64,000 nt of DNA from Ciborinia camelliae (taxonomy: Eukaryota > Ascomycota > Leotiomycetes > Helotiales > Sclerotiniaceae): the NCBI GenBank assembly GCA_025890175.1, contig JANPYM010000013.1, positions 1,936,270-2,000,269 on the forward strand. Direction: 5' to 3'. A model generated the notes under the pieces. That model made no database searches. It saw only the letters and a list, made by a program, of their open reading frames with translations, and was not told the DNA's origin. A program made the translations under genes and the position numbers. Positions 11,877-21,802 of this stretch are shown here, piece after piece. Within the stretch, counting starts at the first letter, position 1; every line of letters starts with the position of its first letter.

Positions 11877-13027
11877 ATCGATACCTACCTACCTACCTAC
11901 CTACCTACCTACCTACCGAGACGGATGTGCGAGCGAGCGAGATTCCATCCGCATCCGCATCCTCTCTTGCTAATTACCTAAGTTCCAAGTTTATTTTACG
12001 TAAATTTCTCTTTTCCATCTCTTCAATATGCGATGTTTTTTTTCTTTCGGCCATCCATCCATCTATTTCTCATCCTCATTGTGAATTATATGTTAAGGAT
12101 TTCTTATTGAAGACCCTGCTTCGGTGCCTCGTAAGGGAAATCTCATGAGAATGAGATTATCTGTTCATCATCGGTCGGATCGCGAACCTATATCCGATGT
12201 ATACTTGATAATTCTTGCATCTCGCATCAAACCCCTTCTCAAAAATACGTTTCTCGTCCAGAAATAAACAATACCGTCTTCAAATTGTACATGTACACGT
12301 ACATGTATATATATCACGTGACGATCCGAAACGAGCAAGGGATGTCACTTTCACTTGTCCATCAAAATAGGAGTATGGGCAACACGCACAAAGTGTGAAA
12401 CGAAGGTTTGGGGAAAGAAAGGGGGGGGGCACGCATTCCCTTTGGCGTTCGCAGATTCTAATACCATAAGCTAATATAATGTGCAACGATAAAATCGAAA
12501 ATTCGGCTGTTCAATACGATCTGCGTAAGAATGAAATCATGACATGATTGTACCTATGTACAAATTGGCATGCTAAACCCCATCAGCCGATTATAGTAAA
12601 GTAAAATAAACGAATCGGGTTGTGGCTTTTGCGCCGAAACCCTTCCACATCGTGTCTGGCGAATTGGCAACCCAACCAACGCCCGCGAATATTTTCCGCA
12701 CGCTTCATGAGAAGAAACCGTTCACGGCGTAAATTCCTTGATGCGCATGGTCTACGAGATGAGAAACTGAAATAAAGAACGTTTGATGCTTTGATCATTT
12801 GTTCTCGAGATTGATTGTTACCGCATGCGGGGAAATTTCTTTCATTGTGATGATTTGTATTGGCGCACAAAGAAATGTGCATTTATTATATGTTTTGATG
12901 AATGGGATTAGGTGCCGGAGGTATGCAAGAATTGCAATATAGCTTCGTTTGAGCTATCAGAAGATCCCATCGCCTTTGAAAGCCCTATCTATCAATACAA
13001 ACCCTCCCAAACGCAGTCGACGTCGTC
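11877..13027. other. Intergenic between the SET paralogues
   Basis: A (CTAC)n tract of about 35 bp begins right after the stop codon (11882-11917). A near-perfect palindrome, TACATGTAC-AC-GTACATGTA, lies at 12288-12307. A run of nine G is at about 12421-12429. A short open frame at 12912-13298 overlaps the next gene in another frame and is not credible. Confidence 0.6.
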
Positions 13028-14983
13028 ATGTCTAATTGGCTTGCATGGACACCTTGGGGAAACCCGGGGGAGGATCGGGACCGGAGGAAGAGGCAGAAGA
13101 GAAGACAGAAGAGACGTCATCAAGATACCTCATCGGGTGATTCTTCTCGCCCGACTTCTGCAAGTGCTTCTAGAAGCAGATTCTCATCTAGACGTACACG
13201 AAGTTCCGATCAAAGTTCCGGTGAACTCACCCCTGCCGAGAGATTGGCGAGAGCGAGGGACGAGAAGAGAGAGAGGGAAATGGAGGAACAAAGAGTAGCG
13301 TCTATGAATCCCAAGGATAGAGCCGCTTATAATGAGAGCAAGAGACTTCGGAGTGAGCGAAAAATCAATGAGATGAAAGTAAGATTTTCGAAAGATATAA
13401 AATATATAGCCGAGCAACAGCAAGCGGTGATTGAAGAAACCAACCGTGCGTGGAAGAGAAAACATGACGAGGATACTGCGGCTGAAGCTGAAGAGAGAAG
13501 AGAATACTTCCTATATCGTCGGCTATGGAGTGACCAATTTCCAGCGCCAAAACCCGAATCAGAGCGTCAAAACATCGAACGAGAAGCGAATAAAGCTCAC
13601 GCCGTGGAATTATTCGAAAAGATTTACGGGGATCTCCAATACCATTTCTTACACCCCACAATGATTAATTCCCCGACATATGACCCCTATCGAGAATCAT
13701 TTCGCGATCCTAGTCTTGGGAGATCTCGGCGATTCGTGAGATTAGTCTCGAACCCAGAGGAGGGTTCAGGTGGTTTTGGGCTCGACAGTGCTGCCGTCCT
13801 CATGCTATCGGAAACCTTCCGCATCGCATTGAGGTATGGAGAAACACGTGAGGGAATTCTTGCCCGAGGAGCCGATGATGTAGAATTCCCACTTCTAAAT
13901 TTGTGGGAAGAATTCGAAATTATGCTCCGGCGGGAACATACTAGCATTAGAGGCTTTGCTATTGCACGACATATTCCCTATATGATGGTTTTTCGTCGAA
14001 CCGGTATGGGCCGATTAGGGGGATATCCGCGCCTTCCGGATGATGATCTTCAGCTGAGTCCTTCAATTAGAGACCCATTTGAAGTGTACCTCTCATCAGA
14101 TGGAAGACTTCTTCCTTGCTTATTCACACCCCTTCCTAGTGAGGTCGAGCCTGGACAACCGCGTGTCGTTCCGCTCCCATTCCAAAACCTGAAACAAAAC
14201 ATATACAATAAAGAAATTTTCAAAGATTACGCTCCACCGTCGAGCTGGCCACCTTCCTGGGAATATCCACCTTCGGATATTCAGCATCCTTGTCGAGAAT
14301 GGGGGAAGAATTATCCCGTGTGTGTTGATTGTGGTTATCGGACGGGGCCTCTCGAACCACCAGATGTAATAGAAGCAACTGAAACATTGGGAGAAGAGAG
14401 AATCTGCCAATGCAAGACATCCCACATCTTCGATAAAATCTTGGTAGAAATCAGGGAGTATCGTTCCACCACTACTTCCAAACAACTCGAACGTGGAATT
14501 AGGTCCCTACAAAGAATACACCAAGGTCACATCATTGGCGAAATTCTCGGGGAATTCGTCCCACTCGGAGCAGAGCTTGACTTCAAGTGTCCTCATCAGT
14601 TTGCCGTAGACTTCAACGGTCCTCCTGCCGTTGACGAGAGTGGAAAAGTCCTCGAGATGGACCCCAACACTATAAAGACCAAGCGAATTGATACCAATAC
14701 CGACCCCATCGCAACGCTCATCACCGGCCACAAAGGAGGATGGACAAGGCTGCTCAACGCCGGTACCAGTCAAACTGCCAATGTCGAGGCTCGTTCAGAA
14801 GTTTGGGCAGGGAGATTGCGCATCACGGTCAGAGCATTGAGGGATATAGAGTTTGGGGAACAACTCCTCATCCGTTACGGAGATATATACTTGGAGCCTG
14901 ATGGCAGTCAATCGCTCAATGCCAAAAAGAAGGATCATACTGGAAGATTACCCATGCGAGCTCTCAGCGGATTCTATAAGTAG
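13028..14983 (+). CDS. SET-like protein, copy 2 (degenerate SET)
   Basis: One exon encodes 651 aa. The N-terminus is very basic (DRRKRQKRRQKRR, a likely nuclear signal) and is followed by a Ser-rich stretch and a charged helical region (~85-180), probably coiled coil. The C-terminal half aligns by eye with copy 1: PPSSWPPSWEYP, then CVDCG...CQC, then a SET-like block from ~480. The key motif is eroded: where copy 1 has RFINHAD, copy 2 reads RLLNAGT, losing the histidine, and the end motif is LIRYGDIYLE. It has probably lost methyltransferase activity and may act as a binding module; that is inference. Base composition is ordinary, unlike copy 1. The function is unknown. Confidence 0.75.
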   Translation: MSNWLAWTPWGNPGEDRDRRKRQKRRQKRRHQDTSSGDSSRPTSASASRSRFSSRRTRSSDQSSGELTPAERLARARDEKREREMEEQRVASMNPKDRAAYNESKRLRSERKINEMKVRFSKDIKYIAEQQQAVIEETNRAWKRKHDEDTAAEAEERREYFLYRRLWSDQFPAPKPESERQNIEREANKAHAVELFEKIYGDLQYHFLHPTMINSPTYDPYRESFRDPSLGRSRRFVRLVSNPEEGSGGFGLDSAAVLMLSETFRIALRYGETREGILARGADDVEFPLLNLWEEFEIMLRREHTSIRGFAIARHIPYMMVFRRTGMGRLGGYPRLPDDDLQLSPSIRDPFEVYLSSDGRLLPCLFTPLPSEVEPGQPRVVPLPFQNLKQNIYNKEIFKDYAPPSSWPPSWEYPPSDIQHPCREWGKNYPVCVDCGYRTGPLEPPDVIEATETLGEERICQCKTSHIFDKILVEIREYRSTTTSKQLERGIRSLQRIHQGHIIGEILGEFVPLGAELDFKCPHQFAVDFNGPPAVDESGKVLEMDPNTIKTKRIDTNTDPIATLITGHKGGWTRLLNAGTSQTANVEARSEVWAGRLRITVRALRDIEFGEQLLIRYGDIYLEPDGSQSLNAKKKDHTGRLPMRALSGFYK

Positions 14984-15765
14984 GTAGCCCGGGTTTGGAA
15001 AGGGAGAGGGTAAAAAGAAAAGGAAAAAATTTGATCGAAAGGTTGATGGGATCTTCTTTCCCTCGGGTCTGTATATGTATGTACCTAATCTTATCTTACA
15101 TGTATCATCCAATTTTAGATCAATGATGGAACCGTAGTTTCTGTTGGGACCTCAGGGGGAGTGGTAATTTAATGATACTGTAATGAAAAACGGAAGGAAC
15201 ATACCTATTAAAAAAACCTTACCTAGGGTACTTGTAGTAGTAGATGATACAAACGAGTAAATATAATGATATAATGACATATTGATATATTGATATTCCA
15301 TTTTGTTTAACCTGTTAAATCTGGAATGTTGAATCCATTTTATTTCATTCACACAGTACTGTGCTTACATAATCGTAGTATGCCCCGGCCATCACTATTA
15401 AGGTTCGAACCGCTCTTAACCGTGGCAAGTGGAGATGGAGGAGAGGGGTAAATCCCTCGGGAAGGTGATAAGGTTAGAAATAACCTTTAGACCTTAGAAC
15501 AGTAGAAAGGTGAGAAGGCGAAGGAACCTTCAGGTTATGCCGTATTGCCGCAATGCCTAGGTACATAGGTAGGTACCAGGTAGAAGTAAAGAAAAGTAAA
15601 GCATTCCATTCCATTCCAATAATCCAATGATCCAACAACTCGCCAACTCACCAGCTCACCAGCTCACCAGCTCACCCATTTAAAAACAATTCCTTCTGCT
15701 TTTTAACCTGTCCCGTCGGTTGGAAAGTTAAGTTTTCCTCGTTAATTTAAAGGGAAAGAAATACA
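14984..15765. promoter_or_regulatory. Intergenic, upstream of 2-methylcitrate dehydratase
   Basis: This contains the palindrome GGTTCGAACC near 15402-15411, a CCTAGG-TACATAGGTAGGTACC tract near 15557-15577, and a tandem AGCTCACC repeat (about four units, 15645-15677) immediately before a TTTAAAAA element about 85 bp upstream of the ATG. It is probably the promoter of the PrpD-family gene. Confidence 0.5.
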
Positions 15766-17526
15766 ATGTCAACAATTAATCGTGGTATTCGCACGGTATC
15801 AAGAACATTCCGATTTCCACCCCAGTCACGAAGCCTCAGAATTCCACTTTCATTGTCGACTCGAGCAAACTTCGGAGCTTCAACAAGAACAACACCATCA
15901 CCATCCTTACAATTCTCCACCATGTCTCCTTTGCAATCTGGGGCCCCGCCACCACCCCAAGCCCGAGAATACGATCCTGAGATCAAGGACATTGCCAACT
16001 ATGTTCATAATACCCCAATTAACTCTGATCTTGCTGTGAGCTCTTGCGAAAAATAACATTCATTACCCCGCTAATCGAATCTACCAGTTTGATACAGCTC
16101 GATTTGTATTTCTCGATACTTTAGGATGCGGCCTCGAAGGTTTACGATTCAAAGAATGTACAAAGTTATTGGGTCCAATTGTCGACGGGACTGTTGTTCC
16201 CAATGGCACAAAAGTCCCCGGTACACCATTCCAGCTCGACCCGGTGAATGGTGCCTTCAATATTGGTGCCATGATTAGATGGCTTGATTACAATGATTGC
16301 TGGCTAGCTGCAGAATGGGGCCATCCTTCCGATAACTTAGGAGCAATTCTCGCGGTCGCAGACTGGATTTCACGAACAAACAGAGCTGGAGGCAACCTTG
16401 GTAATGGCAAAATCATCACTATAAAAGAGGTTTTGGAAGCTATGATTAAGGCGCATGAAATTCAGGGCTGTCTAGCACTTTTGAACTCATACAACAAAGT
16501 GGGTTTGGACCATGTTGTACTTGTCAAGGTTGCTAGTGCTGCTGTCGTTTCCAAATTGTTGGGTTTGAGTGAGAAGCAAACTGCAGATGCAGTTTCCCAA
16601 GCTTGGGTTGATGGACAGAGTTTAAGAACATATAGACACTCTCCAAACACCATGTCAAGAAAGTCGTGGGCTGCCGGTGATGCTTGCCAGCGTGCCGTAA
16701 ACCTGGTCTTGAAGGTTATGAAGGGTGAGCCTGGTGTTCCTACAGTTTTGTCCGCCCCAGTCTGGGGTTTCTACGATGTTCTCTTCAAGGGAAATAAATT
16801 CGAATTTCAACGCCCATATGGTAGTTATGTTATGGAAAATGTTTTATTCAAGGTATCTTATCCAGGTATGTCTCACCTTCCCCTGCTGCTATCTCAGCTC
16901 ATCTTTTTTTAGCCGAGTTCCACTCTCAAACCGCCATCGAAGCCGCGAAGCGTATTCGTCAACAACTGGTAGACCAAGGAAAGTCTGCCGCTGATATTAA
17001 GGAGATTACCTGTAGAACTCATGAAGCTTGCGTTCGTATCATCGACAAGCAATTCAAGCCCATGGACAACTTTGCAGATCGCGACCACTGCATTCAATAT
17101 ATGACTGCCGTCATGCTCGTTTTTGGACGTCTTGAGGCTACAGATTACACCGATGGTGGCGAGGCTGCTACTTCTCCTTTGGTTGAATCACTTCGACAAA
17201 AGATTGCTTGTGTCGAAGATCCGCAATTTACCCAGGATTACCACGACGAGAACATGCGAACCATTCCAAATGCGTTGACCGTCACATTGAACGATGGACA
17301 AGTTTTGGAAGAGGTTGTTGTCGATGCCCCATTGGGTCACAGACTGAGACGAGAGGAAGCGAAGCCAGAAATTTTGGCCAAGTACAAGAGACATTTGGGA
17401 CCACATTACAGTGAGGCTAAGGTAAAGGAGTTGGTTGACCTAGGTAATGACGCTAGAAGACTCGAGGCAATGGCAGTGGATGAGTATGTTGACTTGTATG
17501 TAAGCAAAGACAGCAAGTTTGTCTAG
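15766..17526 (+). CDS. PDH1: 2-methylcitrate dehydratase, mitochondrial (MmgE/PrpD family)
   Basis: Three exons, 15766-16035, 16088-16865 and 16913-17526, join into 553 aa. The first ~50 residues are rich in Arg, Ser and Thr with few acids, as in a mitochondrial presequence. The body is a full MmgE/PrpD protein: [40 protein letters not shown], an [20 protein letters not shown] core and [19 protein letters not shown]. The enzyme dehydrates 2-methylcitrate to 2-methyl-cis-aconitate in the methylcitrate cycle that removes propionyl-CoA. The family also includes cis-aconitate decarboxylase and iminodisuccinate epimerase. Length, presequence and the fungal-type core favour the methylcitrate enzyme. 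No other methylcitrate-cycle gene lies nearby. Confidence 0.9.
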
Positions 17527-18873
17527 ATTGATAAATTGTTAGATGGGACCGTCTTGCCTTCCTCTACTGCTGGTGATGAGGAATGGTAGCAATGGATATC
17601 GTTGACTCTATATCATTCAGTCTCTGCATGCAGTTTAAAGAGTGGCTCGGAGATTCACCTTGGCAGTGGAGATAGAGGGTTGATATATTATTAATAAGCA
17701 CTCATCCTGAGGCTATATACACAATTGATCGTACTTGCCATATTAAAACGAGTTGTGGAACATACCTTTTTTCTCTACTTCTTGCATCCATACCCCTCTG
17801 AGAGCTTGGGAAATATATCATCAATGGAACCCTGGATACCGGCAGTAGTGCCGGGTAGTCTGATAATCTTCCGAAACGCCTGTCTATTACTAACATCCAT
17901 GTACCTAGGTACCTTAACCTGATTATCTACCTAGATAGGTATGGGGAAAACGGCAATTCAACGGCTGAGGTGGGTTTGGGGACGTTGAAGTGGAGTTGCT
18001 TGCATGCATGATGCATGGTTTATTAGTGGCGATGCACACTTTACGTAGGTAGGTAGGTACAAATTAAAATGATTCGAAATGTCACCAAAAATGGATGTTT
18101 AAGATACATCACAACATGGAAGCGGGGTATCGAGACGTCTAATTACCTAGGTTCAAGTCCTTCCTCTTTGCGGGTATCGTACGTAGTTCGGCTTGGTTTT
18201 ATCTGTAATGTAATGTAAGATCTAGGTAGATAGGTACGGAGTACGTGTGTACTGGACTGGACCTACCGGCCTGTTATTAAGTTGGTATCGGGGTTTTGAA
18301 CACGAAGCTTTCTGATTACGGATGAGGGGAGTCTAACTCTTCCGTTCCCGTTTGATAGGTATCTTAACTCTTCCGTTGCCGTTGCCGTTGCCGTTCGATA
18401 CCTATCTACCCTCATACATTATACATTAGGAGAGGGTGTGCTACCGATGATTTGTAATCAAACGTTTTTGTGTGGGGTGATGTGAATAGCCCCGTTTGGT
18501 CCTAGTTGGTGGGATGGAGCTGGAGTGCTCTGATGTACTTTATTACACCTGGGCAAATTATGATACCCGACACGGTCCAAGCGACCTCACACGGTGTTTA
18601 TACGGTGTATTTATTGGGTACATATTTTTCCACCAAGGGCAGTGGAACCTCAGGTAGGAACTTCCATCATCAGAGAGGGCTATTTATTCACTTCCGTGGA
18701 TTCTCTCTTTTCATTCATTTTCTCTTAGGTCAATAGGTAGTAGGTATCTATACAACAAATAGTCTGAATATCTTCGGCTTCCCTCCCGTCATTCGCACTG
18801 AGAGGACATTCCTTTTATATCGTTGTTCTTTTTATAATTCTCGTTTTTGATTCCCATCCTTCCAATTCTCAAG
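17527..18873. other. Intergenic, PrpD to monooxygenase
   Basis: No gene is visible. ACCTAGGT occurs near 17902 and CCTAGG near 18147, (AGGT)n near 18045-18060, and a GTTGCC repeat near 18373-18392. The last 150 bp are T-rich (TTTTATAT, TTTTTATAATTC) and probably hold the monooxygenase promoter. Confidence 0.55.
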
Positions 18874-20968
18874 ATGGTATCAGAAATTTCTCAGTCGGGC
18901 GTGCAAAGCACTCCGTTAAATATTCCTGCCGATGGTTATCAAATACCTGATATCATCTTTCGAGACCCTCAGAACCGACGTCTCAAGGTTCTCACCATTG
19001 GCGCAGGTATTTCAGGGATCATGATGGCTTATCAGATTCAGAAGCAATGTCAGAAGTAAGGGTTTTCCAAGCAGAACATCGAGTGCCAAAAACATAAGGA
19101 TTGACTAAGTGTTGTAGCGTCGAGCATGTCATTTATGAAAAGAATCCTGACATTGGAGGGACTTGGTACGAAAATAGGTACCCGGGAGCTGCTTGTGATG
19201 TCCCTTCACATGCATACACATTCAACTTTGCTCTCAATCCTGATTGGCCAAGGTACGCAAGCAAATCTGGAGACATCTGGAAGTATCTGGATAAAGTCTG
19301 CGGAACTTTTGATCTTAGAAAATATATGACCTTTAACACCGAGGTTATCGGGTGCTTGTGGGACGAGGAAACTGGGAAATGGACCGTCAAGATGAAGCAA
19401 ACATCAGAATCGGGAGAGAAGGTATTCGAGGAAACGTGCGATTTGTTACTGCATGCAACAGGCATATTAAACAAGTTCAAATTTCCAGATATTAAGGGAA
19501 TCGAGAAGTTCAAAGGAAAAGTTATTCGTACGCTGATTGTCACCTTTTTTGGTTGCTGGATACTTACAAGACTTAGATACGGCAAGATGGCCAAATGATT
19601 ACCAAGAAGAGCAATGGAAAAATGAGTCCGTAGCTATCCTTGGCTCCGGGGCCTCGTCGATCCAGACATTGCCTTCAATGCAACCTCATGTTAAGCACAT
19701 CGATGTTTATGTGCGAACAGCTATCTGGTTCATCTCAATCGGGGGAAATGATGGGAGTGGTAAAGAGTATACACCGGAGGAACGCGAGAAATTCCGAAAC
19801 GATTTGCCTGCGCTAGTAGAGCATGCAAAATACTTAGAAGATAGCATAAGCGATATATGGGGTATGTTCTTTAAGGACAGCGAAGCTCAAAAAGCAGCTC
19901 AAAAGAAGTTTGCAGCGCGGATGGCGGAGTTTATCAAGGACAAGAGGCTTCTTAAGGGCTTCACCCCCAATTTCGGCATCGGATGTCGAAGGATCACCCC
20001 TGGTAAGTACTCAGTATGATTAGAGAGTTCCTTGCGCTAACGATATAGGCGACCCTTATATGAGAGCAATCCAAGAGCCAAATGTGGATGTCCACTTTTC
20101 TGCCGTTGAGGAGATTACGGAAGATTCAGTCATCGACAGTGAAGGTCGGTCACGCAAGGTAGATACAATAATTTGTGCTACAGGCTTCGACGTTTCATTT
20201 ATACCACGATTTCCGATTGTTGGCCAAAATTCCGTAGATCTTCGAGAAAAGTGGAAGAAACTTCCTGAATCATATCTTGGTAAGTCAAATCACCTCTCAC
20301 GACTAGACAGAACATCACCTAACCAGCCATAGGTGTTACGGTGCCAGATATTCCCAATTTTATTACTTTCATAGGCCCAACATGGCCCGTAGAGAATGGT
20401 TCTATTATGGGACCCCTCAGCGAAGTATCAAACTATGCAATTAAGTTTATCAAGAAAATGCAGAACGAGTTTATCAAGTCGATCGCCCCCAAGCAAGATA
20501 TGACGGATCTCTTCAATGCCCATACACAAGAACTCATCAAGCAAACCGTCTGGGGCTCAAGCTGTCGTTCCTGGTATAAAAGTATGGATAGTCTCACATC
20601 TCTCATTTGAGTCTCGGTTGCTAACGTGGAGAAGATAATGAAACGGGACGGGTGAATGCCATTTACCCCGGCAGCTCTCTGCATTTCATCCAGGTGATCA
20701 AGGACCCAAGATACGAAGACTACAATATCACATACCAGAATAAGTATAACCCGTGAGTCAACCCCATCCCGCTTCCTGCCACGTCCGGCTTGCCATTCTC
20801 GTGCTTACATAGAGATATAGATGGGCGTACCTTGGGCTAGGCTTCACGATGGAAAATCGGACGAAGGGTGCTGATCTATCGCCATATATCTGTGAAGAGG
20901 CTATTGACCCCAAATGGTTAGATGTGGTGAAATCGGGAGCTCTGGCTGCAGATCGTCACGTTCAGTAG
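18874..20968 (+). CDS. FAD-dependent Baeyer-Villiger monooxygenase
   Basis: Seven exons: 18874-19055, 19118-19527, 19577-20002, 20049-20279, 20333-20581, 20632-20752 and 20821-20968, giving 588 aa. Features in order: an N-terminal FAD Rossmann motif GAGISG at ~43; [17 protein letters not shown]; the type I Baeyer-Villiger fingerprint FKGKVIHTARWP at ~191-202; a second dinucleotide motif GSGASS at ~218 for NADPH; ATGFD; and a C-terminal [16 protein letters not shown] segment. The fingerprint is split by intron 2 and appears only after splicing. Such enzymes insert oxygen next to a carbonyl, making esters or lactones, or oxygenate heteroatoms. It lies 834 bp upstream of the NRPS-like reductase on the same strand, which suggests a shared pathway. 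The substrate cannot be read from sequence. Confidence 0.88.
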
Positions 20969-21802
20969 GTACCTAGTTCATGGGGGGTTTCCATTGAAAT
21001 GGGTAGGAGATACTAAACCTCGAGATCTTGCAGCAAATCGTAGCTTTTAATATCTACCTACTTCATGGGGCTTTGAGATTGTGTTGCCATATTAATATAT
21101 TCTCTCGTTCGAAATTGTCGTTCGTACTTCATCCTTGTGTTTATAAAATCAATAAATTAGCACGATGTCTCAACAGGATTAGAGAGGTGTTCTCAGCAGT
21201 TTCATGGTTACATCAATCTGAAGCTCGAACTCTAATTTTTCTGTTGTACAAACTCTTTCCTTTATACTATTAAAAATAGCACTTTTCGATAGGTATACAG
21301 ATAGCATTTAAAGATTCTAAATTTTATTATTTGAAAATAAAATTTAAGTACTCGACAAAATATAATAACTTATAGTAAATACTAGCTACTACATGTATAC
21401 TTAAACACTTATTCCCATCTTACTGGATAAATATGTATATAGGTATATTAAGGACATTAATATGGGAATAAAACTAATCTAGAAGTCGAATGTCTTTGTG
21501 AAACATCTAGCATGCTCGGCATTACGTAAGATTAGAACGTTGGAATAAAGCACACATTCCTCCCATGGCGCCGCATCTCGGCAAAGCTTATCTCCACATA
21601 TCCTAGGTAAGCCGGGGTGGTCACCCATGAGATCAGCGCTTAACTGCGCTCTTCATTTGCTGGAATCATGACCAATCTGATCCTACCCCACTCCAGCTTT
21701 AAAAGCTTTAATGCTCCCGGTCGTTGTGAAATATTTTATCATTGAGAATAGAAGCTATCAAAATGTGGAATCGTGATTTGCATCACTACACGGTATCACA
21801 AT
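20969..21802. promoter_or_regulatory. Intergenic, promoter region of NRPS-like gene
   Basis: AT-rich and without a credible gene. A CCCCACTCCAGCTTTAAAAGC stretch near 21696 carries a TATA-like TTTAAAAG about 90 bp upstream of the start codon of the reductase gene. I see no other structure. Confidence 0.45.

Noticed and set aside
15385..15425. GGTTCGAACC resembling a tRNA T-loop
   Set aside because: It is a perfect palindrome without the other tRNA arms.
15766..17526. cis-Aconitate decarboxylase (itaconate pathway)
   Set aside because: It belongs to the same superfamily, but the presequence and core sequence fit the fungal 2-methylcitrate dehydratase better, and no itaconate cluster genes are adjacent.
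18140..18170. GGTTCAAGTCC resembling the B box of a tRNA gene
   Set aside because: There is no matching A box at the right distance and no acceptor stem, so a cloverleaf cannot be drawn.
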